A program made the translations under genes and the position numbers. The notes beneath the pieces are model-generated. The model ran no database searches and had not been told where the DNA came from. It saw only the letters and a program-made list of their open reading frames with translations. 26,379 nt of DNA, from the NCBI GenBank assembly GCA_000349905.1, contig KB722739.1, positions 396,116 to 422,494 of the forward strand, given 5' to 3'. Position 1 is the stretch's first letter; each line of letters opens with the position of its first letter. This document shows positions 10,475 to 20,058 of the stretch, in pieces. This stretch comes from Volvariella volvacea V23. Lineage: Eukaryota; Basidiomycota; Agaricomycetes; Agaricales; Pluteaceae.

Positions 10475-11056
10475 CTACTGAAAGGCAATCTCGACTTCCC
10501 AGAAACTGTGGCCGACGTTGGTGGTTGAGAGCACCAGAACGTCCTTGATCATCAGCCGTCTTAGGCCTTGTCCTTGTACCCAGATCTGAGGAGCATGTCC
10601 CTGTAAAGACGTGGTCACTATCAAAGCCTCGCTATTGACAACGTGAATATTACTTACAGAAATGAAGTTCATCATCCCAATGGCGACTTTTTGTCCAAGC
10701 ACAGCACGCGTGATTCTGCTCGTCGGGTCGACCGCGATCGAGTACGTGTACGGCGCGTATCCAGACCACCTGACCCGCACTGTGATTCGGTTGTGCGTAT
10801 ACCATGGACCAAGGTAGTCGTCTGCTCCTTCCAACGATTCGGATGGATCACTGGTGCCGTTCTTGAGCACACTGAGCTTGATTCCACGATATACATGACC
10901 TGCAGCTTGGAATGCAATCGTAGACGGTGGAAGACATCTGATAGCAGAAGCCTGAAGGTGGGTATAGTCGAGTGCTCCGGATAGAGTGGAGAATGAAGAG
11001 ATGTATCCAGAGGGGGTGGTTTGATAGGGAGAAGGAGCAGATCTGAGTGCGTTCAT
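10475..11056 (-). CDS. Family 3 orphan protein, member 2
   Basis: Exons 11056-10658 and 10600-10475 join to 174 aa. The 57-nt intron (gtaagt...tttacag) sits directly after MMNFIS, exactly where member 1 has its second intron. Because it is a multiple of three and has no stop, an unspliced 193-aa form is also open. Conserved blocks are GIKLSVLKNG, DDYLGPWY, RITRAVLGQKVA and TTNVGHSFWEVE. Residues 1-45 are a serine/proline/tyrosine-rich leader not found in member 1. The gene is in tandem with member 1, same strand, 1.2 kb apart, so the pair arose by local duplication followed by gain or loss of one intron. No family is recognised; probably a soluble small protein. Confidence 0.75.
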   Translation of the reverse strand: MNALRSAPSPYQTTPSGYISSFSTLSGALDYTHLQASAIRCLPPSTIAFQAAGHVYRGIKLSVLKNGTSDPSESLEGADDYLGPWYTHNRITVRVRWSGYAPYTYSIAVDPTSRITRAVLGQKVAIGMMNFISVSNIHVVNSEALIVTTSLQGHAPQIWVQGQGLRRLMIKDVLVLSTTNVGHSFWEVEIAFQ

Positions 11057-11932
11057 CGTGTTTCGAGAAGTAACTCAAGTAGAAGATTGCTGAAAACGCG
11101 TCGAATGGAGAGAAAACTGGGGAGAAGTGGTGATGACCATTCTGGCCTACCGCGTCCCATTTTTATTAGCGTGCCCGATGGTGCTCAAAGCGAAATGGAG
11201 GTTGCAAAAGCGGCTGGGACTGCAAAGCGCACACAGTCGGACTACCAAAATTGGAAGGACCCACAGCTACGCTTTGCCAGTCTCTTTGGCGTGCCACCGC
11301 AAATGGTGGCACGTTGCTAACCAGTTGAATCGGGATGACATGAATGAGCGCTGTAGCACCGGTTCATTGGGAGAGACATCGTTGTAGGTGTTGACATTGC
11401 TGGTTGAGACACGGTCGGCTGCGATGACTGAGGTAGAAGGGGTGGATTGGGGTTGAGTTGGTCGAAGGACAAGGCATGAACGAGTGGAGAAAGTGTCGGG
11501 AACACGAGAGCCCTGTTCCGCAAATGGAAGGCATTGAGAGTGGTTGCCCTTATTGAGGTTACGACGATCAGCTGTTGCTCAAGCAAGCAGGCTGTGCAAC
11601 TTCAAAGCAGAGGTACAGCCTCGCCGCATTGTTATAGGGCCATCTGCGAGGCTGAAATGCATATCTTGAGGGTCAGCCTATCAGGTAAAACGCGCAATGG
11701 CTCGCGTCGCGATATCCACGCCAAAATTGTGAGTAGAAAGACGCGTCATTTTTAATGGCTTTCAAGTCTAAATGTATGAGCACCGATTTGAGTTCTGACA
11801 GGGATTTGGTTGAACATACCTGCTAAACGACGAGGTGGAGTAGGATATCGACAACGATGGAGAGGACAAACAAGGCTTGCCGTATCCGGGATTGCGGGAA
11901 TAGCCGGACCGCTGAGCGTGACTAACACACTC
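11057..11932. other. Divergent spacer upstream of copy B
   Basis: About 880 bp lie between the start of family 3 member 2 (minus) and family 1 copy B (plus). There is no clear TATA box for either gene. The open frame leading into copy B from 11810 has no ATG before 11933. No gene is supported. Confidence 0.4.
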
Positions 11933-13055
11933 ATGTTGCTAGCTGGCCTCTTCCTCGCTGCCTTTGCACGTTCTGCTGCCTCACCTCTGTCTACTACCGT
12001 CCCAGGCAGCACCATCTCGAGCCCCATTTGCATCGTTGCTGCCACGGTTACGGCTTCCCAATGCGATCCCACCAGAACTCGAACCATCTTTGACATCCTG
12101 TACAGCTGCATTAGTGTCATCCTTTTGTGCACGTACATTTCAGTTCACCATAACATTCCAGATCAGGATGATTCGAAGGCGAGGGTGATGTGGACAAAGG
12201 TTCGAACCACGCTCTATGCGTTGATCGCGCCTGAAGTGGTCATCATGTGGGCCATGCGACAGAGGATCATGGCGGGGAGGATCGCGGAGAAGAATAAATG
12301 TGAGCGATAGAAGACATCCTCAATTTGGTTATGCTAATCTATGAAAGATCGTCGATGGACAAGGACTCATGGATTCTTCGTCCAGATGGGCGGGCTGGTG
12401 CAACGTCAGAGCGACTGGAGGTATAAGGTTCTATGCAGTGAAGAGGGAATAGCGCAGGCGAACATACCGCGTATCCCCGAGAAGGAGATCAAGGACCGCG
12501 GAAAGGGCGACATTCTTGCCAAGGCACTCGTAGTCGTCCAAACTACCTGGTTCGTCGCTCAATGCATCGCTCGCCATACCCAAGGCCTCGTCCTTACCGA
12601 AATTGAGCTGGTCACACTTGCGTTTGCGACTTTGAACGTCATTACCTATGGGCTGTGGTGGGACAAGCCGCTTAACGTTGAATACCCGATCTACTTTGAC
12701 GAGAATGGTGTCCGAATCGATGGACCACAGGTGAATACTGAGATGCAGGTAAAGGAGCGGGGACCATGGTATCAGAGGATCTGGGAGAGCATAAAGGCCT
12801 TTGTGGCAGAGTTCCGTGATGTGTGTTTGCTCGTCTATCGACAGCCAAGCATCCTAATCGTCGTGGTGGTCATGGCGTTCATGGCTATCTTTGGTCCTCT
12901 TTGGGATATGATGACGCACAGAGACATAGACAACAACAACACTCCGACAAGCGTCCACCCGTACTATGCTACAAAGATGCAAGGCAACGATGAAGTCCTT
13001 GCCATTCTCAGTGGTTCGGTGGTTGGGATCCTTTTTGGTGCCATTCATCTCATCG
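11933..13055 (+). CDS. Family 1 multi-pass membrane protein, copy B, cut by gap
   Basis: Exon 1 (11933-12299, 367 nt, the same length as in copies A and D) encodes the leader MLLAGLFLAAFARS, then CDPTRTRTIFDILYSC and two hydrophobic segments. A 48-nt intron (12300-12347, gtgagc...gaaag) follows. Exon 2 from 12348 encodes the loop RRWTRTHGFFVQMGGLVQ, the TTWFVAQCIARH segment and the TLNVITYGLWW membrane segment. It runs open into the N block just after GAIHLI. By comparison with copy D about 104 C-terminal residues are missing. The sequence right of the gap is unrelated to the family (a synthetase relic), so either the tail is hidden in the gap or the gene is truly truncated. Predicted role: integral membrane protein, secretory-pathway targeted, function unknown. 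No disabling mutation is visible before the gap. Confidence 0.8.
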
Positions 13056-13155
13056 NNNNNNNNNNNNNNNNNNNNNNNNNNNNNNNNNNNNNNNNNNNNN
13101 NNNNNNNNNNNNNNNNNNNNNNNNNNNNNNNNNNNNNNNNNNNNNNNNNNNNNNN
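13056..13155. other. Assembly gap of 100 N
   Basis: Exactly 100 N, the usual placeholder for a scaffold join of unknown length. It falls inside a repeated gene family, where short-read assembly commonly breaks. Confidence 0.97.
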
Positions 13156-13690
13156 TCGAAGAATCACGTCATACGCGTATACTGTCTGCGCTCACTTGCA
13201 CACCCAGTTCTGATCCACCCCTCGGCTTTAATATCAACAGTTTATTTGAAGGTCCCTAGAAGATCCGCACTATATGCGCATGACGCCGCAATAGAAAGAG
13301 TGTGTCAGGATTCGTTGGTATGAATTTTCATGAAAAACCGTGACATCGAGCTTAGATACAGTCGTCTAGTATAATACCAGCTTGAATACTTGTCCTTCTG
13401 AACGTAATAGAGACTAGGCGCTCAAGTACCCAAACACCTTCGACATCATTGCGATCTTGCTCTTGCACGGCTCTTGTGAGCTTTTTGTTGTCTATATGCG
13501 CCTCTTCTCCCGGCTTCTGCATGTCAATGTTAGAAACTGTGAATGACGCTATCGCTCGAGATACACACAAACTCAGTAGTAGACCTTCTGGCTGCGCTGC
13601 TCTCGGGAATCCTGACTTCCGTCCATCAGCCAAGATACGTGGAAGCCGTGCCTAGTATTAACAGAGATCAGAGTTTGCCGTTGTCAGACA
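13156..13690 (-). pseudogene. Decayed fragment of mitochondrial methionyl-tRNA synthetase
   Basis: Three stretches align by eye, in the same order and orientation, with the intact synthetase. 13170-13280 matches 5635-5755 (exon 4). 13365-13395 matches 5955-5990 (exon 4). 13425-13640 matches 6065-6310 (exon 3, intron 2 and exon 2). Shared words include acccaaac, atatgcgcc, ttctcccgg/cag and gtagaccttttg/ctg followed by gctgcgctgct. Exon 4 is internally shortened and stops occur in all frames. Sequence corresponding to intron 2 is retained, as are traces of intron 3, so this came from DNA duplication and not from reverse-transcribed mRNA. The left end is hidden by the gap. It is too broken to encode a protein. 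Confidence 0.8.
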
Positions 13691-13878
13691 CAACAGTGAG
13701 CCTGGTCGGCTTCACGAGGTCGGTAAATCCCGAGAGACCATGATGGCTTTGCAACACGATAAGTATAGCAGATGGCACAATCTTGACGCCCAATCAGACC
13801 CCAATCGGTGGAACTAGGGTTATGGTTGGACAAACGACAAGGAAATAGAGTGAAGGCAAAGTGACTCTGCGCGTACTC

Positions 13879-15311
13879 ATGTTGCTAGCAAGTCTCTTCC
13901 TCGCCGCCTTTGCACGTTCTGGTGCCTCGCCTGTGCCCGCTGCCGTCCCAGGTAGCACCATCCCAAGCCCCATCTGTGCCGTCGCTGCCGCGATGACCGC
14001 TTCCCGATGCGATCCCACTCGAACTCGAAGATATTCGACATCTTGTATAGTTGCATCAGTGTCATCCTGCTGTGCACCTATATATCGATGCACCATAACA
14101 TTCCGGATCAGGGCTATTCGTGGGTGAAAGTGGCTTGGATGAAGATTCGTACGACGTTGTATGCATTGATTGCGCCTGAAATGGTCATCTTGTGGGCCAT
14201 TCGGCAGAGGATTATGGCAGGAAGCATTGCAGAGAAGAATAAATGTGAGTGAAAACTAATAGCTGTAACACCCTGATGCTGATCTGTGGAAGATCGTGGG
14301 TGGACAAGAACCCATGGGTTCTTTGTGCAAATGGGAGGACTGGTACAACGTCAGAGTGATTTGACGTACAAGGTACTATGTAAAGAAGGGGACACAAACG
14401 GGGCCAAAATACCACATATCCCAGAGAAGGAGGTCAAGGATCACGGAAAAGGAGATTTACTTGCCAAGGCTCTCGTCGTCGTCCAAACCACTTGTTGTCG
14501 CTCAATGCATCGCTCGCCATGCTCAAGGCCTTGTCCTCACCGAAATCGAGCTTGTTACCCTTGCATTCGCAACTCTGAATGTGATCACATATGGACTGTG
14601 GTGGGATAAGCCACTGAACATCGAATATCCGATCTACTTTGACGAGAATGGGATCCGGATTGACGGTCCATATGCAGAAGGTGATGAGGGACAAGTGAAA
14701 GAATGGCAGGGTGCATGGTACGAGAGGATGGGGAGGAGTATGAGGGATTGTGTGGGTGAGGCATGCCAAAGTGTGAGGGAGGGTTGGAGGGAGTCTCTTC
14801 GAGAATGGGGATTGCAGCGGTGATCGTTGCACCATTTCTGGCTGTCTTTGATCCTCTTTTGGATATGGTGGCAGAAGATGGAGAGGAGAATAGGGCAACG
14901 AGTGTTCACCCGTTTTACGCTGCAGAGATGGATTATGAAGATCACTACCTCGCAGCCATTTATGGCTCGGGGATCGGCGTCCTTTTCGGCGGAATCCATC
15001 TCATTGGCTGGAACTTCCAATTCGCAACAACCACAGAACTCTGGCTCTGGAGAGCATCTTCGCTCGTCCTCACCGTCGTTCCTCTCCTCCTCATAATTGC
15101 ATTTTCTTTCTTCATTGCATACAACAAATTCGATGTCGCATTGTTAAATTACATTGGTAGGGCATTCTCCCTCCCAGCCGCGTTGCTTGGCGCTCCACTC
15201 TATTTCGCCGCTCGTATCATCCTCCTCTTCCTCGCATTCTTCTCTCTTCGCTGCCTTCCCGAGTCTGCATACCAAAATGTGAGATGGACAGAATATCTTC
15301 CTCACATCTGA
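13879..15311 (+). pseudogene. Family 1 multi-pass membrane protein, copy C, frameshifted
   Basis: Exon 1 (13879-14244) keeps the leader MLLASLFLAAFARS but is 366 nt, one base short of the family length. The missing base is near 14029, inside the CDPTRTRT motif. The 48-nt intron (14245-14292, gtgagt...tggaag) is intact. Exon 2 loses two bases near 14493, where copies A, B and D encode QTTWFVAQC. It has a net loss of 13 nt near 14810, so the frame again shifts before APFLAVFDPLL. After that it is open to the family C-terminus (YQNVRWTEYLPHI, TGA 15309-15311), with an apparently full set of C-terminal membrane segments. Three independent shifts make it a pseudogene. It faces copy D tail to tail. 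Sequencing error is unlikely to explain three separate sites. Confidence 0.85.
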
Positions 15312-16530
15312 CCTTATTCTGTTGGCATGTCCCTCACCTTTTCCCTTTCAACTGTTAATCTGATTTGTATATCAAGATTCCCAGCGTATCGGTGGTCCAT
15401 CAGGTCCTCTTCTTTTGCATCCATTGTGGGTTTCCAGTCGAGATGCATGTGTGAAGATGCTTGCCATCAATGCAGTGTGATATTCGTCATTGTACATATA
15501 AATGCCACTGCGCACTCCGTTTTTCCTACTTTTGTCCCGTGCATGCTCAATTCATGTTTTGCCCAACCATTCTCAAATCCACGAGTCCTACAATCCCAGC
15601 TCGGACTGACACCGTAACCCTGATGCTTTGCAATACCAAATCTTTGAGATTGTGTTACGTTAGCGTCGCCACCCATTGATGCCAACCTGTTTCTATCTTT
15701 ATGACTGTGCTCCGTAGTCTTCCATCTCTTCCAAGCAATCTACGCCCTGCAGGTAGCTTGTGTTTATTTGCAGAGTTCATCAGTGCAGCTGATGGTCGCA
15801 ACACGTAACGATCAAGTATGCTCTAATTGAACGTGTCAGGATTGGAGATGGTCAAAGAAACCGATCCCATGTAGGATTCTATGGGTCCGTGATGGATCAA
15901 ATGAGAGATCTATGTCTATCCTGTATGCTCTCTAACGTCCTCCCGCATTCTACGGTCCTGACCGCACCTAATCATGATCTTTGAATATTAAGACTGATCA
16001 AGACCTGTGCCACCCAACGAAGGACATACGCAACCAGCAAAGTAAATGCATTTGCACACTGTAATACGAACGGCAGACGCGAACGCATGCACGGTAGCGA
16101 TGACAACGATGACAATTTTAGCGTGTCAACGTTAGTCCCCGCAGTCCTTGACCAATCTTTCCGCTTCTAGGGAAGCACAGAATTCACGATAGGTTTCATC
16201 TGCACCATCGTCCATGCATGCGGCCAATCCATCTGGTTGGATGCCAATCCCACGTGCACTTCTTTCGCAATTGTTACAATTACCGCAGTTCCCGCATTGA
16301 CCCATCCTATAGACCTTCTCCGATACTCGGCGTGGGTGTACGGGTTAGCTTACTTGTTGAGGACGTATTACGCACGTCGAATATTGCAAGGTCGATATTG
16401 ACCATAGCAGTAATAGAAACAGAGGATAAGATGGAGATAACAAACTGAATTCCATAAGCAGCAAGTGCAAGATTGAAGCACGTATGAGTGATGAGACGAC
16501 ATGAAGCGAACGATGGTCAAAGGGGCGAAG
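15312..16530. other. Tail-to-tail spacer between copies C and D
   Basis: A 1.2-kb stretch between two convergent family 1 copies. It contains only short frames; those on the minus strand near 16368-16865 are shadows of copy D. No recognisable gene, RNA or transposon is present. Confidence 0.4.
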
Positions 16531-17968
16531 CTAGATGTGTGGAATGTAATCTGTCCACCTAACATTCTGATAGGCAGAGTCTGGTAAATCACGAAGAGTA
16601 AAGAACGCAAGGAAGAGAATAACAATGCGAGCACCAAAATAAAGAGGACCAAGAATGATTGTAAGGTACAAAAATGCCTGTGCGCCAAAGCCACAGAACT
16701 GATCAAGCGCATGACTCCCCGTTTTGCCAGACAAAAGCTCAAATGCAACCGCAATTGCGAGGACGAGAGGAGTGACGGTGAGAACGAGGGATGATGCTCT
16801 CCATAGCCAAAGCTCAGTACGCGTTGGGAATTCAAACTCCCAGCCGATGAGGTGAAGACCGCCAAAAAGGACGCCTATCGCTGCGCCATATATGATCGCA
16901 AACCCGTGAGTGTCCCCGTTCATCTCTGCGGCGTAAAACGGGTGAACGCTCGTCGCCCTGTTGTCTCCTCCATCTGTCATCATGTTCCATAGAGGACTGA
17001 ATGCGGCTAGAAACGGAGCCTCGATTCCTTTTTTCCAGATTGTCTTCATCACTCCTTGTCGGTGAAACTCGTTCCCTCCCTCCAACAGACTGTACCCGTC
17101 CATATTTCCCCAGACGTTCCGGAACCATGACCACACACCCTCACTCTCACTCTTCACCTCCTCTGGTCCATCGATCCGGTTTCCCTTCTCGTCGAAATAT
17201 ATTGGGTACTCTATGTTCAGTGGCTTGTCCCACCACAATCCATACGTGATCACATTCAGAGTCGCAAACGCAAGGGTGACCAACTCGATTTCCGTCAGAA
17301 CGAGACCCGCGACACGGCGAGCGATGCACTGGGCAACAAACCACGTAGTCTGAAGGACAACGATGGCCTTTGCGAGCAAGTCGCCCTTTCCGTGGTCCTT
17401 GATCTCCTTTTCTGGGATGCGCGGTAGCTGGACTCCTTCCAGCCCAGACAGGTCGCATATAACTCGATAGCCAGAGTTGGGCTGGAGTTGCACAAGCCCG
17501 CCCATCTGAACAAAGAAGCCGTGCGTTCTCGTCCACCCACGATCTTCAATCAATGGCGGATAAGTATCAGCATGGCCCAGTTATCTGCCATTATCACTTG
17601 CCTTTATGCGCCACTGCAATCTTCTGCGCCATGATCCTCTGCCGAATCGCCCACATGAGTATCATTTCTGGGGCGACCAGTGCATATAGCGTCGTCGTAA
17701 CCTTTATCCACGTCACCTTCACCCTCGAATCGCTTTGGTCTGGGATGTTGTGATGAATGGAGATGTAAGTGCACAACAGGATGACCCCGATGCAGCTGTA
17801 CAGGATATCGAAGATTGTCCGGATGCGAGTGGGATCGCATTGAGAAGCCGTTGCCGCTGCTGCGATGATGCATATGGGACTTGGGATGCCGCTGTCCGAG
17901 ACGGTGACGGGTACGGGAGAGGCGAGGGAGCGCGCGAAGGCGGCGAGGAAAAGGCTAGCGAGGAACAT
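16531..17968 (-). CDS. Family 1 multi-pass membrane protein, copy D, intact
   Basis: Exons 17968-17602 and 17543-16531 join to 459 aa with no defect. The 58-nt intron begins GCAAGT and ends GAAG, a GC-AG intron; a GT donor two codons on would break the frame. Residues 1-17 form a signal-like leader. The hallmark CDPTRIRT (about 44-51) precedes a membrane segment IFDILYSCIGVILLCTYI. Further hydrophobic segments follow around LYALVAPEMILMWAI, LAFATLNVITYGLWW, AIIYGAAIGVLFGGLHLI, SSLVLTVTPLVLAIAVAF and LTIILGPLYFGARIVILFL, about six or seven in all. The C-terminus ends AYQNVRWTDYIPHI, conserved in copies A and C. The loop between the two halves (about 250-300) is variable and acidic. The product is an integral membrane protein of unknown role; similar proteins are, from memory, common and unnamed in Agaricomycetes. 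It is the only intact copy here. Confidence 0.85.
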
Positions 17969-18407
17969 GGGCGTATGTTGCTCTTTCGCCTTCCTACGCT
18001 ATTCTATACTCTTCAAGTACATATAATCACCTCACGTTACCTTATCTACGAAGGGCGTCTACCCTTTTCGTCACGGGCGTCAACTTCATTCCCACACTAA
18101 AATACAACGTTGTGTGCTCATCTTCGTGGCGTTGTCGCGGTGGATCTCAGTCATGCTCCCATATCAATACAATCCCAGCTCTCTGCAACGTGAATTTATC
18201 AGGCATAAGCGCGCTAAATCGACATACGGGATGCCCATAGTACACTGCTAGACAGAATTTTGCTTCTCTGACTCTGCTACTAGAACAAATAGACGGTTCA
18301 GAACCCGTACCTTGTATTTGCCTGTGGTTCTTTCGCCTTCAAAAGGACTACCAGCACAAGCACTGCTCATACAGATTGACACCTTGCTACTTCCTCAATT
18401 AGGGTTG
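17969..18407. other. Upstream region of copy D
   Basis: The stretch lies between copy D and the second family 2 gene, both on the minus strand. It should contain the copy D promoter and the 3' end of the family 2 gene. Only a weak TATAGA-like element near 18005 is seen, and no gene. Confidence 0.35.
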
Positions 18408-19078
18408 CTAAGAGTCTAGCACTCTAGCTTTGGCATTAGGGCCAAAATCAGTACCAGCAAGTGACTTGACTAAATCCCACGACTTACACCAAACGAATTG
18501 CCCATGAGCGCTCACTACCTCTGGTTGAGCATCGGTAGTAGTGCCGATAATGACCCCAACCAGTTTATCTCTAACGGTAAACCGAACTAGGACGTTCCCG
18601 TGCGCACGCATCGTAAACTCATTGGAAGCGGCCTCCACTTCCTCCCACGAGCTATAATGGAGCATCCCTTGGAACCGGATAACCGTAGCGGGCGTGGGCT
18701 TGACGAAGCCAAACCCACGGCCTGTATGGCCATCGTTGGCTGTAACTGCGAGCCTGACGAATCTGGTGGGTACGCGAAGGGAGAGGATGGCGGGATAAAT
18801 GGTGCCCTGTATCCCGACGGACTTTGCAGAGGGAAGGTGGCGAAACAACTCCTCGGGGGGCTCTGGGGAGGTGATGAATTGTTGATACCGTTCGGGGCCG
18901 CCGAGTTCTTCGTGGGCGACGGTTAGTTCATGGTCGCTATTAATGAGGACATTAGTAGGCTATATGTTAGACACGATGAGACATGGATGTACGTGGGTGG
19001 ATCTTCCTATAGGCCAAAGTCGAATGAAATGAGTAAATACAAGAGAATCAGAGCAAAAGAAACGCATACAGTGGACAT
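18408..19078 (-). CDS. Family 2 orphan protein, member 2
   Basis: Micro-exon 19078-19070 (ATG TCC ACT only), exon 19006-18975 and main exon from 18936 join in frame to 189 aa if the tail is unspliced. The introns are gtatgc...ctatag and gtgtct...taatag. The start MSTEDPPTYIHVSSDHELT leads into EELGGPERYQQFI, matching the N-terminal block of the other members. The core reads FQGMLHYSSWEEVEAASNEF and KLVGVIIGTTTD, closest to member 3. A donor gtaagtcg after the codons for FVW is conserved with the terminal intron of members 1 and 3. Splicing to the ag before 18429 removes 60 nt in frame and gives a WSRVLDS end with the same stop. A TATA box lies 55 nt upstream of the ATG. It is on the same strand as copy D and directly upstream of it. 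Function unknown, no membrane segment. Confidence 0.75.
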
Positions 19079-19132
19079 TGTGAGATGGCTCGGGGTATGT
19101 GAAGCTCCAAGAACGTCCACCAACTTGAAGAC

Positions 19133-19138
19133 TTATAG
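19133..19138 (-). promoter_or_regulatory. TATA box of family 2 member 2
   Basis: The minus strand reads CTATAAGT, 55 nt before the ATG at 19078. Confidence 0.5.
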
Positions 19139-20058
19139 GCACCTGGATGCACCTCTTGTCTTGGGGAAGATGGAACTAGAGAGGTCTTGTCGGTGCGAAA
19201 GACGGTCAAGAATTGACTGTGATGACATGGTATTCGTCAGGTCTGAGTTTGTGAATTGCCTTTGAGTGGCGTCTTTACCGCTTGGAACTGATTACAATGA
19301 TTGAGCCACCCTTTGGATACGGGATGGCCCCATGACAGCAGAATGAATCGGATTGATTGGATCGAATTATGGGGTCTATCCCAAGGACGGGGACATCATT
19401 CCTAGGAAGTTCGAGCTCCATAATATTGACCACTAACCTTCGTCGCTGATATGGTCTATGTGGAGATCAATACCTAGATTGGGTGGTACAATTCAAGGAG
19501 GCCATGACCACCCTAAAATCTGGGGTTATAATCGTGACACATGGGATTATCGCACTATGCCGTGCTTCTATGCGTGTTGGCGTGCTTTGTTGCAAGCATC
19601 AGGAGTGATGCTGTATCAGAGTCGTAGTCGAGGTTTTTGTAGTGAGCATACAAATGATACATTTCACGGAATCCCTTGCCAGATGCCATTGTGAAGATCA
19701 GTACACGTCAAGTGAATTTAGGGTGACCATTCCCATGTTCAGTTCCCTTGATACGTACGTAATTACTATCTGTGGCTGATCATCGTGTGTTCCTTCCCTC
19801 CAACTTCAATCGTATCTACGCATAGCATCAAGATAGTCAAGGCTGAGGTGAAGAACAAAGGACTAGGGGACGTCAAACCGGATCCTGCAAAGGCCCGTTG
19901 TCATATTGTGCAACTAGAGCAGGGCTAATATCAGTGTCAGATTGGACCACTCGTGAGCTGAACCAGCACATATCCTGCTTGTAGACTCACAGTTGTAGGT
20001 CTCATCTTCCAATACAAACCCAGTCGTTGCAACGTTCAAGTTGAAGACCGAAGTCAAA
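19139..20058. other. Upstream region of the ten-exon gene, possible 5' exons
   Basis: The right part probably holds more 5' exons of the gene that follows. An acceptor at 19997-19998 opens a frame that continues into the ATG at 20059. An open, lysine-rich frame from about 19790 to 19910 (reading KIVKAEVKNKGLGDVKP) could splice to it. I could not find a convincing start codon. The frame at 19458-19694 is unsupported. Confidence 0.35.

Noticed and set aside
14827..15096. Alternative plus-strand frame inside copy C
   Set aside because: It is an out-of-frame reading; the frame that matches copies A and D runs through to the family C-terminus.
19458..19694. Plus-strand frame of 78 codons upstream of the ten-exon gene
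   Set aside because: Unusual composition, rich in W, C and R, and no splice path into the following exons; probably chance.
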